Origin: Amorphochlora amoebiformis
Lineage: Eukaryota > Cercozoa > Chlorarachniophyceae
NCBI GenBank assembly: GCA_054601695.1
Contig: BAAHQB010000297.1
Coordinates: forward strand, 152,816 to 216,815
Reading direction: 5' to 3'
DNA: 64,000 bases
Below the pieces are notes generated by a model. The model had not been told where the DNA came from and made no database searches. It saw only the letters and a list, made by a program, of their open reading frames with translations. Shown one piece after another: positions 1 through 57,063 of the stretch. A program made the translations under genes and the position numbers. Within the stretch, counting starts at the first letter, position 1. Every line of letters starts with the position of its first letter.

Positions 1-660
1 GTCCTGGACCCGCGAAGCAGCCTGTCGGGCACTTCGGAGTCCCCAAAGGGAAAATATCAATAGAGCTGGTCTTAGTATCGCGATGGAGGAGCGGGAAACG
101 CTTTGGGGCGCCAAACCGGTAGCCAGTGATGTTTCGGATGGCGGGAGGTTGACGAACTAGTCGTCCATCTTCAACTTTGGTGAACTCTACATATCCCATT
201 TCAATATGCTTACATATAGCATAAACACTATGTACATATCTAATGATCAATAAGATGATATATTTATCGTTGAGATATCGAGATAGTGTGCGCTCCTAGA
301 AAAATGCAGGCTTGTGGGCGAGTGCGTGGATGGGGGCGACGGATTAAGGCCATTACGAGCGCGAGGCACTCATATTTTGGGGTATGAATCGATTTTTGAG
401 GAGTTTGAAAGGCTAGATTTCGGCTTTCCCTCGAAATCGGCCTGAGGGGGGGGGGGGATTTTGGATTTGAAAATCTGAGTGTATGTATTTTGAGGGGTTT
501 AAACGTGTGCATTTGTGATTATTTGGATGGATGTAAAGTAGTTTTATGTTAGATTGAGGTTTACGGGGGAGGACGAATAATCAGTGAACGCGCATACACC
601 CGTCAAACACGCACAACACACACATAACACTATATTTCTGCACGTGCTTAGAAACACATA
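1..660. other. Unassigned left edge of the window
   Basis: The first 160 bases are not AT-rich and stay open in two + frames and two - frames, so they may hold the edge of an exon of a neighbouring gene. No frame gave a family I recognise. Bases 180-660 contain a G run near 445 and CA-rich sequence leading into the first TA block. If the alternating gene order continues to the left, a - strand gene would be expected here; that is inference only. Confidence 0.3.
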
Positions 661-2639
<1,979 letters not shown>

Positions 2640-2640
<1 letters not shown>

Positions 2641-3036
2641 TGAATGGTTCGTCAGATAGCGTGTTTAACATGGTGAGTTTAAGATAGCGTGTCTAACATG
2701 GTGAGTTTGGGTAAGATAGCGTGTTTAACATGGAGAGTTTGGGTAAGATAGCGTGTTTAACATGGAGAGTTTGTGTTGGCCATAGGGTCAGGGTCAGATA
2801 CTGTCTTTAACATGGTGTGACTTGTATTGCCCATAGGGTCCGGGTCAGATAGATGGTTAATATGGTGAATTATTAGAGTACCCATAGGGTGAGATAGTGT
2901 TTGGTTAGCTTGGTGAATTATATTAGGCATTGGCTCAGCCTTCTCACCCCTAGCATTAGCCATAGGGGATACTAATTAGCTACACCTGGGCATAGTAATG
3001 AGGTACACCTCGGCATAGTAATGAGCTACACCTAAG
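2640..3036. repeat. Short tandem repeats upstream of pyrophosphatase exons
   Basis: A run of about 25-30 bp imperfect repeats (core AAGATAGCGTGT then TTAACATGG, drifting to CCCATAGGGTC) from about 2650 to 2960, then three copies of a unit with core GAGCTACACCT and GGCATAGTAAT. It looks like intron or 5' flanking sequence. I see no coding signal. Confidence 0.6.
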
Positions 3037-3073
3037 CTACGACTATGACCTGCGTGAAGGTTACATCTCTTGG
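3037..3073 (+). other. Candidate N-terminal exon of the pyrophosphatase
   Basis: After the acceptor CCTAAG the frame reads YDYDLREGYISW and stops at TGG before GTCAAG, a possible donor in phase 0, matching the phase-0 start of the next firm exon. An ISxW motif just ahead of HDIP is usual in family I pyrophosphatases. The HDIP segment itself was not found, and the 115 bp to the next exon is TA repeat, so this exon is tentative. Confidence 0.3.
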
Positions 3074-3085
3074 GTCAAGTTCGAA

Positions 3086-3155
<70 letters not shown>

Positions 3156-3188
3156 TTATTATACACGCGTATGTTTACAAAAATGTAG

Positions 3189-11092
<7,904 letters not shown>

Positions 11093-11124
11093 GTGAAACC
11101 ATTTCGTATATTAGATATATGTAT

Positions 11125-11177
<53 letters not shown>

Positions 11178-11235
11178 ATTTATGCATATTTAGGGAGACA
11201 CCACCTCATATGTTGTCATCCATTTATATCGATTA

Positions 11236-11283
<48 letters not shown>

Positions 11284-11381
11284 ATATACATATAGATACG
11301 CACATATATGTAAATATTTCCATGATATTATGAGCTTGATTTCCATGTATATTCCATATACTTTGATACACATTAATTTAC

Positions 11382-11453
11382 GAATAGATAGAGAGAGAGA
11401 GATCGCGAGAAAGAGAGAGAGAGATGAGAGAGAGGGAGAGAGAGCGCGAGAAC

Positions 11454-11498
<45 letters not shown>

Positions 11499-11500
11499 AC
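11382..11500 (+). repeat. GA-rich tract
   Basis: GAGAGA dinucleotide repeat with CGCGA interruptions, downstream of the last firm pyrophosphatase exon. Confidence 0.9.
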
Positions 11501-11685
11501 GCATATATTCGAAGTAAGCATGTTTCGTATGTGGGTTTAGTGGTTGGGTACGGAAACGGAAATGATATTTATGTTTATGGTGTCCAACTATGGAACTAGA
11601 TACGTGTAGACATGTATCCATGCATGTATACCTGGATATAGATATTATATGTACATATGCATATATATATATATATATATACATG

Positions 11686-11763
<78 letters not shown>

Positions 11764-11799
11764 TTATTAGCGGTGCGTAGTATATAGAGAGCAGGTTTT

Positions 11800-12720
11800 G
11801 TGGTTAGGGCAAGCTTAACCCTATAGTCGTAATTGAGTTAATGAAGTTGAGTAATTGTTCGTAGGCATGGAGAGAGCTCGTTTCGACCAAGAGGGGGGCT
11901 GAGGCTCAGACTGCCGATTTGTGGATAGGAGAGGAACCTTGACCGTCACCTATATACTACATGTATCTCTTACTATATACACTAGAATCAAGTTAAGTCT
12001 CACTAGTCTCACTTTTTATGTTATTGGTGTTATCACTGGCCTGTATCCAAATGATAAAGATGTTGGGTTACGAATGAGTACATACCCTAGATACCTGGTT
12101 GGATAATCTAGATCTAGTAGATACTCTAGCCACATACAAACATTCTAGACCTATTTTCTAGATTTCATGCATCTAGTTCATGTACGGATAAAATATCAAA
12201 ATTTGGGATCAACCAGCCTGTGCTTGTGTGACCTAATAGGGTCTTAAAAAGATAATCATTTCAAGTATTTCCACCGTCTTATTATAGGAATAAACTGCAG
12301 TGCACTAGCCCTAGGGCAAAAACATATGTACATGTACTATTTACACTCACTTTTCCTCTCTTCAGATCAGCTCTTCCCGCGCAACCGCTTCCGTGCATAC
12401 CTAGCGATTCGAAAACTCCACGTGCACATATGGCAAGAGCCAGAATCTGGTATTCTCTAGATTCTCTAGATTCTTGCTCAGTGATTGAAAATTGTTACGA
12501 CTACTTTGAGGAAGCTTGGGCCCTATGATCCAGATGGAAGGGGTGATGACGATATGGGTCCCTATCTAGCTATGGGTGGATGATGATGATGATGATGGTG
12601 TCTATCTACTCTGTCTAGATAAAGGTCTGGGGTTGGTGATGATATGGGCTTGGATCGATGTTGAATGCTTGGACATATGGCTGAGAGTTTATATTACTGT
12701 TATATACTTCCCTGTTTTAC
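11800..12720. other. Convergent 3'-3' region, CTAG-rich
   Basis: Unique-sequence spacer between the ends of the + pyrophosphatase and the - zinc-finger gene. It carries many CTAG sites, often as TCTAGA or CTAGTAG (for example around 11990, 12107-12180 and 12455-12470). Apart from the candidate terminal exon at 12366 I see no gene. Confidence 0.6.
12366..12404 (+). other. Candidate terminal exon of the pyrophosphatase
   Basis: Preceded by the best pyrimidine tract in the neighbourhood (TTTTCCTCTCTTCAG). In phase 0, as required after the exon ending at 11092, it reads ISSSRATASVHT then TAG. It lacks the HxxW often seen at the family C-terminus, so it may belong elsewhere. A competing acceptor (ATATTTAG) lies before 11194. 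Confidence 0.3.
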
Positions 12721-12762
12721 GTATATATATATATATATATATATGTATACAGATATGTATAT

Positions 12763-12862
<100 letters not shown>

Positions 12863-13332
12863 CTATATATACATATATATGATATGGTAGGTGTGAATCA
12901 CTATGTGTATATGTATAAATATACATAAATGTATGTGTATGTATATATAAATATATATGTATGTATATATTATATGTATATGTGTGTATATATATGAATA
13001 TATTTATTTATGCAAATATATAAAAAATATATGTTATACAATATAATATGTGTATATGTATATATATGTACATGTACATATATATATATATATATAACAT
13101 TTATATGTATATGTGTATGTATGTATATATACATATGTATATATGCATATATATGTGTATATATATATATGAACACATATATATTTAGATATATGAAAGT
13201 ATAAAGTATAAATATGTATATATATATATGTATGTATATATGTATGTATGTGTGTATATGTATATATATATGTGTGTATATTTAGGTATGTAACAGCATA
13301 AAGTGAATGTGTATATGTATAAATATATATAC

Positions 13333-13370
<38 letters not shown>

Positions 13371-13410
13371 TTAAATATATATAATATATATACACATATA
13401 TATATATATA

Positions 13411-13457
<47 letters not shown>

Positions 13458-13500
13458 CATATATATGTATATATTTGTACAAATTGCCTGTTTCGATTAC

Positions 13501-18893
<5,393 letters not shown>

Positions 18894-18986
18894 ACCCTCC
18901 CCCTCCCCCGCACCCTTCCCTCTTTTATGCTTGCAATGCACCCTACTCTTTGATGTCAGATTATCCCTACATGTGTATTATATATG

Positions 18987-19064
<78 letters not shown>

Positions 19065-19072
19065 TATATATG

Positions 19073-19107
<35 letters not shown>

Positions 19108-19169
19108 TGTGTGTGTTCCTTACAATCACACAAATGTATATCATTGTTTAAAATCGTACATAAGTATAA

Positions 19170-19211
<42 letters not shown>

Positions 19212-19678
19212 ATATATATATATATACATAAAGACTTTGATAGTAGTGAGAATACCCACCCTTTTCCTGCCCCCAGATTTCCATGTGATTGCTTCGCACG
19301 AAAATTTGAACAAGACTCCATTGCGGAGGGGATGGAACGGTTTCTCATCCGGGAAGAGGGAAGGGGGAGAGATTGTGAGGCGAGGTTGGGCCTCCGCCCG
19401 TGTACGGCCATATCTTGGTCGAAATCAGGCGAAAGTGCCGAAATAAGGCAACAGCATGCCACCATTACTTCCGCAAACGTTCCTAGGCACCCCAACAGAC
19501 AAACCCATTTCCCACCCCCTCCATTCCCGTGTGAAAGCGAAATCGGATCCTCCAGGCAATCGGATTGTAGGACGACGGCGTGCCAGACACGTGTTGGTTG
19601 AACTAGTGTGATGCTGCCCTAAGTCACATAAATCTTTGCAAACGGGACAACTGCGGGACATTCGTGGCGACGGAGAGC
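18894..19678. promoter_or_regulatory. Divergent 5'-5' region: zinc-finger (-) and acylphosphatase (+)
   Basis: Spacer between the two start codons. It holds a TA tract (18985-19105, 19168-19225) and a unique GC-moderate stretch from 19230 on. Open frames exist on both strands between 19250 and 19600, but none resembles a known protein. No TATA box or motif can be assigned firmly. Confidence 0.45.
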
Positions 19679-23285
<3,607 letters not shown>

Positions 23286-23312
23286 AACATACTAACTAAA
23301 CAGAAACATGTT

Positions 23313-23365
<53 letters not shown>

Positions 23366-23443
23366 AATTAGAAAGTGGATTCTAATCCTTTCGAAGAGTT
23401 CACAGTCAAAGCGTAAAACATACTAACTAAACAGAAACATGTT

Positions 23444-23530
<87 letters not shown>

Positions 23531-23582
23531 AGAGTTCACAGTCAAAAAGTAAACTCACTAATCGTAAACACGGAAAGATGTT

Positions 23583-24808
<1,226 letters not shown>

Positions 24809-25308
24809 TCATCTCGAGACCGATGGCGCTTTTCTCAATACAGTACTATCGGATACACTATCTACACTATCCCCGTCCCTCCTCCCATCCACAACCCCTG
24901 CCTCCAACGCCTTCCCACCGCTAAACAATTTGTCCGAATCCACTTTCGGGAACACGTAACCAATCCTCAACAGGTCGCGAAGAAACGCTTGCGTCAGCTT
25001 TACATCCCTGGCGCCAAGGATCCCGTATTCGAACATGGTGATCATCAAGTCTTCGACGCGCCCTGGCAGCGTGCTTTCGCTCGATTTCCACTCAAGGAGA
25101 AACGCAGTCAGCGCAGAGGCTTGGAGGTACAGGGGAAGCTCCGACTCAAAGTCTGCGAGGTACGAGTGAGGATTGCGAAACTGGTTGACGAACGGTGGGG
25201 CGAAAGCGATGACCAAGCCGATGTCCCACATGAGTCGCTCTGTCAGGTAGCTCCTATCAATGGTCACGAAATTAACGCTTTCCACACCTCTTTTCATCAT
25301 ATATATTT

Positions 25309-25349
<41 letters not shown>

Positions 25350-25413
25350 ATATATAAATATATAACAGTATTAATCATTAATTTATTTTAGTAATACCAA
25401 TAATAATTACAAC

Positions 25414-25512
<99 letters not shown>

Positions 25513-25598
25513 TAACATGTCATTGCAGGTCTTTGGTAGAAGTGTGCTTCTTATTTATACTAAACATGTATACACATACACACACACACACACATATT

Positions 25599-25675
<77 letters not shown>

Positions 25676-25682
25676 ATATGTA

Positions 25683-25761
<79 letters not shown>

Positions 25762-25869
25762 TATAAGTTTGTACCTCCAGATATCGGTGACCCTGCCATG
25801 GACGCTAACCGGAAGCATTAGTCCCCAAAAGCTATCAATCCTATATACATACATACATACAGACATACA

Positions 25870-25939
<70 letters not shown>

Positions 25940-26225
25940 TATCTATGTGCATATATAATATATATACACACATATAGATGATATTGGTTTGAAATAAGGT
26001 TGAATGTAACCCGTAGAGAGCAGCCTGTGCATTGGTGGGGGCGAACTTTCCTGGCGGCAACGCAAGCAACGTATTCTTCTCCGAAAACTCCACGGGTAGG
26101 GCTCTAGTAAGCCTGAGGTATTCATATATCAAAATCTATATACATCAGCCTTCCACAATAAATATATGTATCTATATGTATTAATATAATGTATATGTAT
26201 ACGTGTGTGTGTATATATATAATAT

Positions 26226-26263
<38 letters not shown>

Positions 26264-27845
26264 GTATATGAATATAAGAGTGGTTTGTTGTGTTTGTAGT
26301 TGATAATGCGGTTGATTTGTGTCGGAGCAGAGCAGAGCAGTTCGGTTTGTGAATGGAGGCAGTTCAATATTAACAAACCCAACCTCTTCACCAATACGGC
26401 TAACCGACAGGACACTCCTTCAATGGGGTCTTCGAGCTTTGGCTCTGTGAGAGCATGCAGTCCATTGTTAACTCTTTTCTTTCCCATTCTACGTTGCAAG
26501 CGAAGATTTCCCCGCACGCATCTCGCGTGGCGGTGATTTGTTTAGAGAGACAAAAGCATTATTGCTTTTCTTAACGAACCACTATTGCTGGCTTGAATTT
26601 GTTGGAGGAGGTTATAGGTTGCACAGTGCAGCCCCCTCCTTTTTGAGAGTAGATTGAGCTTTAACTGAAGAAAAGGTTACAACAGCACGTATGGCATTAT
26701 GTGCACGTGTGAAAGTCAAGACTAAGTACAGCAGCTACTTAACGATCTACCCCCCCAGCCATTCCCTTCCGTGCTTATCACCTTACCAACCTATTAATTA
26801 ACCGTATCACCGTATTAACTGTCTGTGTGAGGGTATGTTAGGCTATCAAATGTCTGCAGGAGGGTTTCAAGATCTCTTGTGGGTGTCAAGTGTCGGTATG
26901 AGGGTCTCAAGATCTCTTGTGGGTGATAAGCTGGAGCTTAAGTTCCCCTGCATAGCAGATATTTACCCTTTTTGATACCTGTACACGGCGTCGACGTCGG
27001 GGTCGTGGTTGGCGAGGCTTTGCACCATCCCTATCCGACCAGGCGCCCAAGGGTTTGGGCTTGACTTTGGCTTGGGCGTGGGCTTGGGGATGGGGTTTGG
27101 GTTTGAATTTGGTCTGCGTGTATGTATGGTATTGGAGTCCTTGATGAAGTCCAGGGGAAAGCCTCGGGGCCACATGTTTGTTGTTGGGGTTTGGGTGTGG
27201 TTGGCGGTGGGATGGAAAAAGGGGTAAGGGTTGAGGAGGTGGTGGTCGTTGGAGGCCCATGAGACTTGGACTTCACTTTGGGTTTGCGGTTGTGCATGTT
27301 GTTGTGTTTCGGTTAGCAAATAATGGGATATGGGGCCTTGTTGAGGGTTTATGAGCACGTTGTCGTCATCCACGTCGTAGATCACCTGCACGTAAGTGGA
27401 TATGTTGGAAACTCATCCCACCGGATATGTCGTATCTTATGTAAGTGGATATGTCGCATCTTTAATCGATATGTCGCACATATTCTGCATGTAGCTGTGT
27501 ATGTCGCACATGTTCTGCATGCAGCTGTGTATGTCGCACATGACACATGATCTGCATGTAGCTGTGTATGTAGATGTAGGCGTGTATGCATGTGTGATTA
27601 AGTGAACAAGTCGTAGATGATCTGCATGGAAGTGGAGATCTCCGAAGATAACAATCCCACCCAGATGTATATACATGTATGTGTGTGCGTCTATATGAGA
27701 AAATATTCTTATACATATATGCATATATGTATATATATATATATATGTGTGTATATGTACATATATATACACATATATGCATCTATATAAATATATATTT
27801 TTATATATATAATATGTATATAATATATATATATATATATATATG

Positions 27846-27941
<96 letters not shown>

Positions 27942-28755
27942 AGCATATTCCTGTGCGTGAATATAGAGTGCGTGTTTATAATGCACACATAAATCCATGC
28001 AGTATAAAACGTATCTATATTTCGACCTGAGCCCCATGGTGAATCGCGTACACGAACCCGAGATTCTTCCTGCCGAAGTGATTCCACTCCAAGTGTTCCT
28101 TCACAAGATATGGCATCTGTTCCTGACGAGATGGCGACAGGTACACCACATGGCCCAGAAGGCCTTCTCCAACGTCATACACCTTGGGAGTCTTCTTGTC
28201 CCCGGCTACCACCACGCACCAATCTGTGAGATTTCCCAGGTCTCGAATTGTTTGCGTGGGCGGAAATATGGTTGTCACGACCGCCCACATCGAACACTTC
28301 TTCCCCAGGAGACCCAAAACCCCCTCCCCCTCCCCCAACGCCTTCCCTCCAGAAAACACGCGAGAGCCCTTGTATTCTCGCTTCCTTTTCATCTTGAACA
28401 ACTTTCCCGACGAACTCTCACTCAAAGGGTTCAGCTCCATCGCTCCTCCCATCCTTGCGATAGCCCCCGCGCCGCCCATGACTTGCCCTCTCACCATAGG
28501 ACTCCCGACCCCCACCGTTCCCAGAGGACTAATCAGGTACAAACTGTAGAATATCACCCCACAAGTCGACCCGATGGTTACAGCCAGGATGAGCACAACT
28601 CGGTTGATCCCTGACAAACATCCGGAGCTGCCGCCTCCCATGCTTTTTGGAGAGCTTCGAGGCCCTGGATTCGATAAAGACCCGCCCACTGAGGTCTTCT
28701 CATCCCCAGTTCCGCCACCGTTGCCCACGTCAGTCGTGCCAAGCTGACGTAGCAT
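24809..28755 (-). CDS. STELLO/DUF288-type glycosyltransferase-like protein
   Basis: Plant STELLO1/2 of this family are Golgi proteins that associate with cellulose synthase complexes; the role here is unknown. Exons on the - strand: 28755-28027, 27385-26979, 26112-26011, 25840-25775, 25253-24809; phases agree, 582 aa. Residues 51-75 form one membrane span after a Gly/Ser-rich cytosolic tail (type II topology). The domain begins at [17 protein letters not shown] (157-173) and runs through [25 protein letters not shown], the acidic motif [11 protein letters not shown] (244-254, presumed nucleotide-sugar/metal site), [41 protein letters not shown] and [13 protein letters not shown] to [15 protein letters not shown] low-complexity Pro/Asn-rich insert (about 320-365) lies in exon 2. 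The start is the first ATG of the open frame; further upstream the frame has no ATG. Confidence 0.92.
26113..26978 (-). other. Intron of the STELLO-like gene with unusually little repeat
   Basis: The outer 170 bp is TA-rich, but 26280-26960 is unique sequence and open on both strands over about 240 bp. Coding continuity of the flanking exons shows it is intron. A short hairpin (AAAAGCA and TGCTTTT arms) lies near 26550-26570. I recognise no gene in it. Confidence 0.5.
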
Positions 28756-28913
28756 CAGGGCTCGACTCAACGTCACCGTCACGAGCAGTTCCGATCGGAC
28801 GACCCTCGGTACAAGTGGAGTACACGTGTAGTACACGTGTGGTCATTTGTGTCATGTAAAGTGACCAAACGGCAAGCCGACCTTTTAAACATAAAAATAT
28901 TTGAAATTTTCAA
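28756..28913. promoter_or_regulatory. Compact divergent promoter with two CACGTG boxes
   Basis: Only 158 bp separate the start codons of the STELLO-like gene (-) and the secreted-protein gene (+). Two G-box/E-box palindromes, CACGTG at 28823-28828 and 28834-28839, lie 11 bp apart in a TACACGTGTAGTACACGTGT context. An AT-rich stretch (TTTTAAACATAAAAATATTT) precedes the + start codon. The pair is the only recognisable candidate for a shared bidirectional control element; function is inferred. Confidence 0.55.
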
Positions 28914-32998
<4,085 letters not shown>

Positions 32999-33758
32999 TG
33001 AGAGTTCCTTGAAGTTTTCCAAACTCAAGTTCGATGCGATTGCAATAGTATTTAGTGAAACTCATGTATCACCGGTGCAAAAAACAGAAGTTGAAATGGA
33101 GTTGTGAGCAAATTTGGCACCTATTACAGCTTTTGTGAGGCGCGTCGTAACATGGTACGCATATAGCTAGCTAGCTAGGGCAGTCATATCTAGCATATAC
33201 TAGCTAGCTAGTCCCGTACGAGTCCGATGATAATCTAGATAATTGTAATATCTAGAATATGATGCTAATATCTCTAGTCTAGCTAGTATCTAGAATATTC
33301 CTTCATTGAACTGTTCTATATGTAATACGGTCTAGACGGTACGAAAACCTAAAATCAACTCAGGCCTAGTACTAGTAAATTAGTACTAGTAGTAGTAATA
33401 CTAGTTGTAATCTAGGTAATAATCCAGAATATCTAGAATATATATATATATATAGAGACTTTCAACATGGAATTGGTTTCACGATTAATGTATGCCTAGT
33501 ATGCATATGTTTCATCGAGTTAATTGTGCATGTCATGATCGAATGTGCAAGTTCATAGTTCATGCACTAGATCTAGTAGATGCAGATGAACTTACTATAG
33601 CTATACCTAGACTACTCTAGGCACTACTACCTAGACTACCTCTAGACTAGTGTTGCCTGTCGGATATCTAGGATATTACTAGTATTACGTATACTCACCA
33701 AGGATTAAGGAGATCAATTTATTAAGCGAGTTACTAACGGTTAAACTGACTAGCTAAG
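32999..33758. other. Convergent 3'-3' region, CTAG-rich
   Basis: Between the stops of genes 5 (+) and 6 (-). Repeated GCTAGCTAG (33165-33215), ACTAGTACTAGT-like runs (33368-33415) and CTAGATCTAGTAG (33565-33580) make this one of the densest CTAG segments in the window. No coding signal found. Confidence 0.7.
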
Positions 33759-39744
<5,986 letters not shown>

Positions 39745-40630
39745 GGGGTGCAGCTCGGGGGTGAGTCTTGGCGGTACGCTGACACGTGTTTAAGTGTGAG
39801 AAGTAGTATTAGAGGGAAATGTTGCTTAGAGATTGAAACCTCTAACAATTTCCAATGAAGTTACTAATACTTCCATAAAAGTCTTAATGCGCGAAATTAA
39901 CAAGTAGAAGCAAAAAAAGTAAGGCGCTCAAGTCCGGTTCTCAGGCTGTGTGGCCTAAGGCGACGCCACCGTCACAAAGGGGATCCATTGCCAGCAACAC
40001 GTTTCCAAGAGGGATTCAGCAAGACTAGGCCTGTATCCACATCCCCTTATTATCTAGGAGGGTTGGATCTGGTTTGTTCTACAGACGAGCGGCGAGAAAG
40101 CGTCCTCCGAGCGTCGAGTTCTGGCCTTTTGGCTAATTTTAAACTCTTAGTCTCGATTTTGTCATGGGGATTTGCCATGGGATGGCTTGGGACAAACCTC
40201 TCCATTTGAGACAGACACCGTTAGATGGGGTACGTTTCCACATTCCAACGCCTTGAATATCATCGAACCCACAGTGCAACCTCCAAATCCCACATGCGAT
40301 TCATGTCCCGGGTCCATCGCCTCTGAGCTTTGTTCCTGGGAATTTTGGTAGAAGGAAGCACGAGCTTGTGTTTCAATGATGTCATGTGATTGGATGTGTG
40401 CATGTGCGTGCTTGTGGGTAGCGGAGCGGGAAGTACAGGGCAAAAAGAGATTTCCCAAATGTTTGTATGAATCCATGAACCCATACCCTTATCCACACAA
40501 TAGGACAGTATAGATCCAAATTTTCCACTCTCGAGAGGGACATACTCAAGTATCTTTAATCTCTTCTTGTTTGTTACAGTTGGAATGAATGAATGATAAG
40601 TGATGAGCACATATGATATTCAATCAGGCG
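39745..40630. promoter_or_regulatory. Divergent 5'-5' region: membrane protein (-) and gene 7 (+)
   Basis: Unique sequence of mixed composition with almost no TA repeat. A moderately long - strand frame (40476-40162) and a + strand frame (39988-40209) are open but resemble nothing known. Because the first binding fold of gene 7 seems to lack its N-terminal helix, one or more 5' exons of that gene may lie here; the base before its ATG follows CAATCAG, a usable acceptor. Confidence 0.45.
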
Positions 40631-53617
<12,987 letters not shown>

Positions 53618-53792
53618 TTGTCGGCATTGCACTACATCTAGTACATGTACATGTATGTACGTGCGACGTCGACACCTCTCGAAGTTGTACAGGCCACGTC
53701 GACGCTAGTCTAGCTAGTTACTATGATGAATTTAGACTAGATAAAGCTCCCCAAAAATGAAATTTTCGGCGTTAAAATGCGCTTCCTAGTTT

Positions 53793-53880
<88 letters not shown>

Positions 53881-53926
53881 TAATATAGATACATACATAT
53901 ATCTAGTATCTAGAGTATATAGAGTA

Positions 53927-53979
<53 letters not shown>

Positions 53980-53990
53980 AATATAATATA

Positions 53991-54031
<41 letters not shown>

Positions 54032-54063
54032 GATATCTAGGATATATATATCCTAGATATCTA

Positions 54064-54103
<40 letters not shown>

Positions 54104-54105
54104 AG

Positions 54106-54178
<73 letters not shown>

Positions 54179-54313
54179 CTAGTATATATATATACATATA
54201 TATATACATACATACATTTACATGTATGTCTAGTTGTATGTGAATAAATATATATAACCTAGATATATATATATATATATATCGATTATCTACTAGATCT
54301 AGATTATTCTAGA

Positions 54314-54347
<34 letters not shown>

Positions 54348-54560
54348 CTAGCTAGATATATATATATATATATATATAGATACATCTAGTACGTATATAC
54401 TAGTATACATCTACTACTAGTACCACTAGACTACTCTCTAGCTAGACTCTAGTACTAACTACTAGACTTCTAGGTGTTCACATTAACTACAGCTACAAAA
54501 ATGAATTGTCTAGATTGCACAGTAAATACGTGTGTAAAAAATGAAACGTGAAATAAGCCT
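53618..54560. other. Convergent 3'-3' region, part 1: CTAG-rich with TA tracts
   Basis: Directly after the stop of gene 7: TCTAGCTAG (53710-53720), CTAGATATCTAG types (54030-54070), GCTAGCTAGATATA (54346-54360) and ACTAGACTACTCTCTAGCTAG (54425-54445), mixed with TA repeat. No gene seen. Confidence 0.65.
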
Positions 54561-54921
54561 TTAACTCTCAGAGTTGATAACAAGCAGAGCATATCGATTC
54601 TGAGTTACAGGATACTACTCTAACCCCGACAACCAAATCAATATTCTCAATTTCCTCTTCCGTGGTGCATGTGGGTATCCTATCATGATCTTACCCAGTG
54701 GAAGTTTCAACCTGCACTATATCCTTAAACCAATGGCTAAAAGACTTGACAAGTCTCTTAGCCTCTCGAGCTTTGTTCTGGTGCCTCCCAGCCTTGTTCT
54801 AGTGCCTCTCAGCCTTGTTCTAGTGCCTCTCAGCCTTGTTCTAGTGCTTACTCAGCCTTGTCGACTCGAGGCTGACCAAAAAATGCAAACATCATATAAT
54901 GTACGCACTCATACGTACATG

Positions 54922-54973
<52 letters not shown>

Positions 54974-54995
54974 GAATATATATCATATATGTATT

Positions 54996-55050
<55 letters not shown>

Positions 55051-55090
55051 ATGTATATGTAATATATATATATATATATATATATGTGTG

Positions 55091-55138
<48 letters not shown>

Positions 55139-55140
55139 CG

Positions 55141-55234
<94 letters not shown>

Positions 55235-55300
55235 TAGATATATATATATATATATACATATTGTGTGTGTGTGTGTGTATCTATAAATATTTACATAATA
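54561..55300. repeat. Short repeats and poly(TA)
   Basis: Unique sequence to about 54770, then four copies of a 23-24 bp unit (CCTTGTTCTAGTGCCTCTCAG) at 54772-54865, then TA repeat to 55300. No coding evidence. Confidence 0.7.
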
Positions 55301-55304
55301 CATA

Positions 55305-56100
<796 letters not shown>

Positions 56101-56115
56101 CAGTACCACGTCTAC

Positions 56116-57063
56116 AGACGAAACGGAAGTCATGGTGTTTCCTCCCGAGTTAATCTTTTCTCCTGGATCAATCTTACGAGTATAGGTTTGAGGGATCCAG
56201 CTGAAGATACAGAATAAGTGTTATGATGGCGATGTAGTCTGACATTTGAGGTCTTTTTTTGGTCAATACTTATGTAAATTTACCCTTGCTTATCGCCCTT
56301 TAGAGCTAGGCACCAGCCCAGCTGGTTGACCTGAGATAAATGGTACACACATTCTCACTAGGTTCCACACCAACCCGACATCGGAAAGCATGTTTTCGAG
56401 TGTTGTCTGCTAGGGCCGGAGCTGAGTATGAGGCGGTCTGGGACTGGGCTTTGGTATTCTACGTTGAAATTTTGCTTGAATGGTAGTTTGCAGTGGTACA
56501 CCTTTCGAATTCTCACAATATCTTTCTCCGAAACCGTGAGCTGCACCCCCTCCTTGGCCTCATAGTCATACAGGACGATTGCGTCATATTCCTCTGTTTG
56601 CCCCTCACTCGTGTCTAATTCACCAGAAAAACGTTTTGTTTAAACAGGGATGGGAGTGCTAGGGGGTTATTCACGTTGTTCGGAGGTGGGTTCGTCCTCG
56701 TTTAGAAGAGGCTCGGTGCTAGTCGGGGCACCCTGAACAGTTCAAACCACTTCATTTCACAAGCGTGACGCGCTTTCGAAACATTAGGAGCACTCAGGTA
56801 CGAGAAGACATTATGCATGATTTCATGTTTGGCGTATGGTTCGGTTTCTTGGTGTTACAAAGCAGGGACAGCAGTTGAAAGCCATCGGAAGCTTCGAGGA
56901 GCCAAGTCGGCTGGAGTTGTAATGGATCGAGGACGGCGAAAAGATATTCCCTTAGCGATCCGTCGAATTTATCGGCTTCATTTGGGCTGGTGACATTTCG
57001 TGACATAACCATGACAATCAGGCTGGTCACCGCTGGTGACAGTCCGTGACACAACCATGACAT
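56116..57063 (-). CDS. SH3-domain protein
   Basis: Exons on the - strand: 57063-56802, 56593-56502, 56330-56284, 56200-56116; phases agree. The spliced product contains a full SH3 domain at about residues 89-145: EYDAIVLYDYEAKEGVQLTV (ALYDY motif), SEKDIVRIRK, then VNQLGWCLALKGDKQG, and WIPQTYTRKI (the GxxPxxYV end). SH3 domains bind proline-rich peptides in signalling or cytoskeletal assemblies; the usual WW pair is GW here. Upstream of the domain is SLREYLFAVLDPLQLQPTW, not recognised. The first 30 residues come from a 45-bp direct repeat (CATGGTT.TGTCACG.A.TGTCACC), so the real start may be a later Met. The 3' end is open: after 56116 a donor GTAGAC is possible, or the frame runs on to a stop near 55980. 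Confidence 0.82.

Noticed and set aside
26122-26536. Open frames on both strands in the large STELLO intron, considered as a nested gene
   Set aside because: No recognised motif, no start or stop signals in favour, and both strands are equally open; recorded as intron content only.
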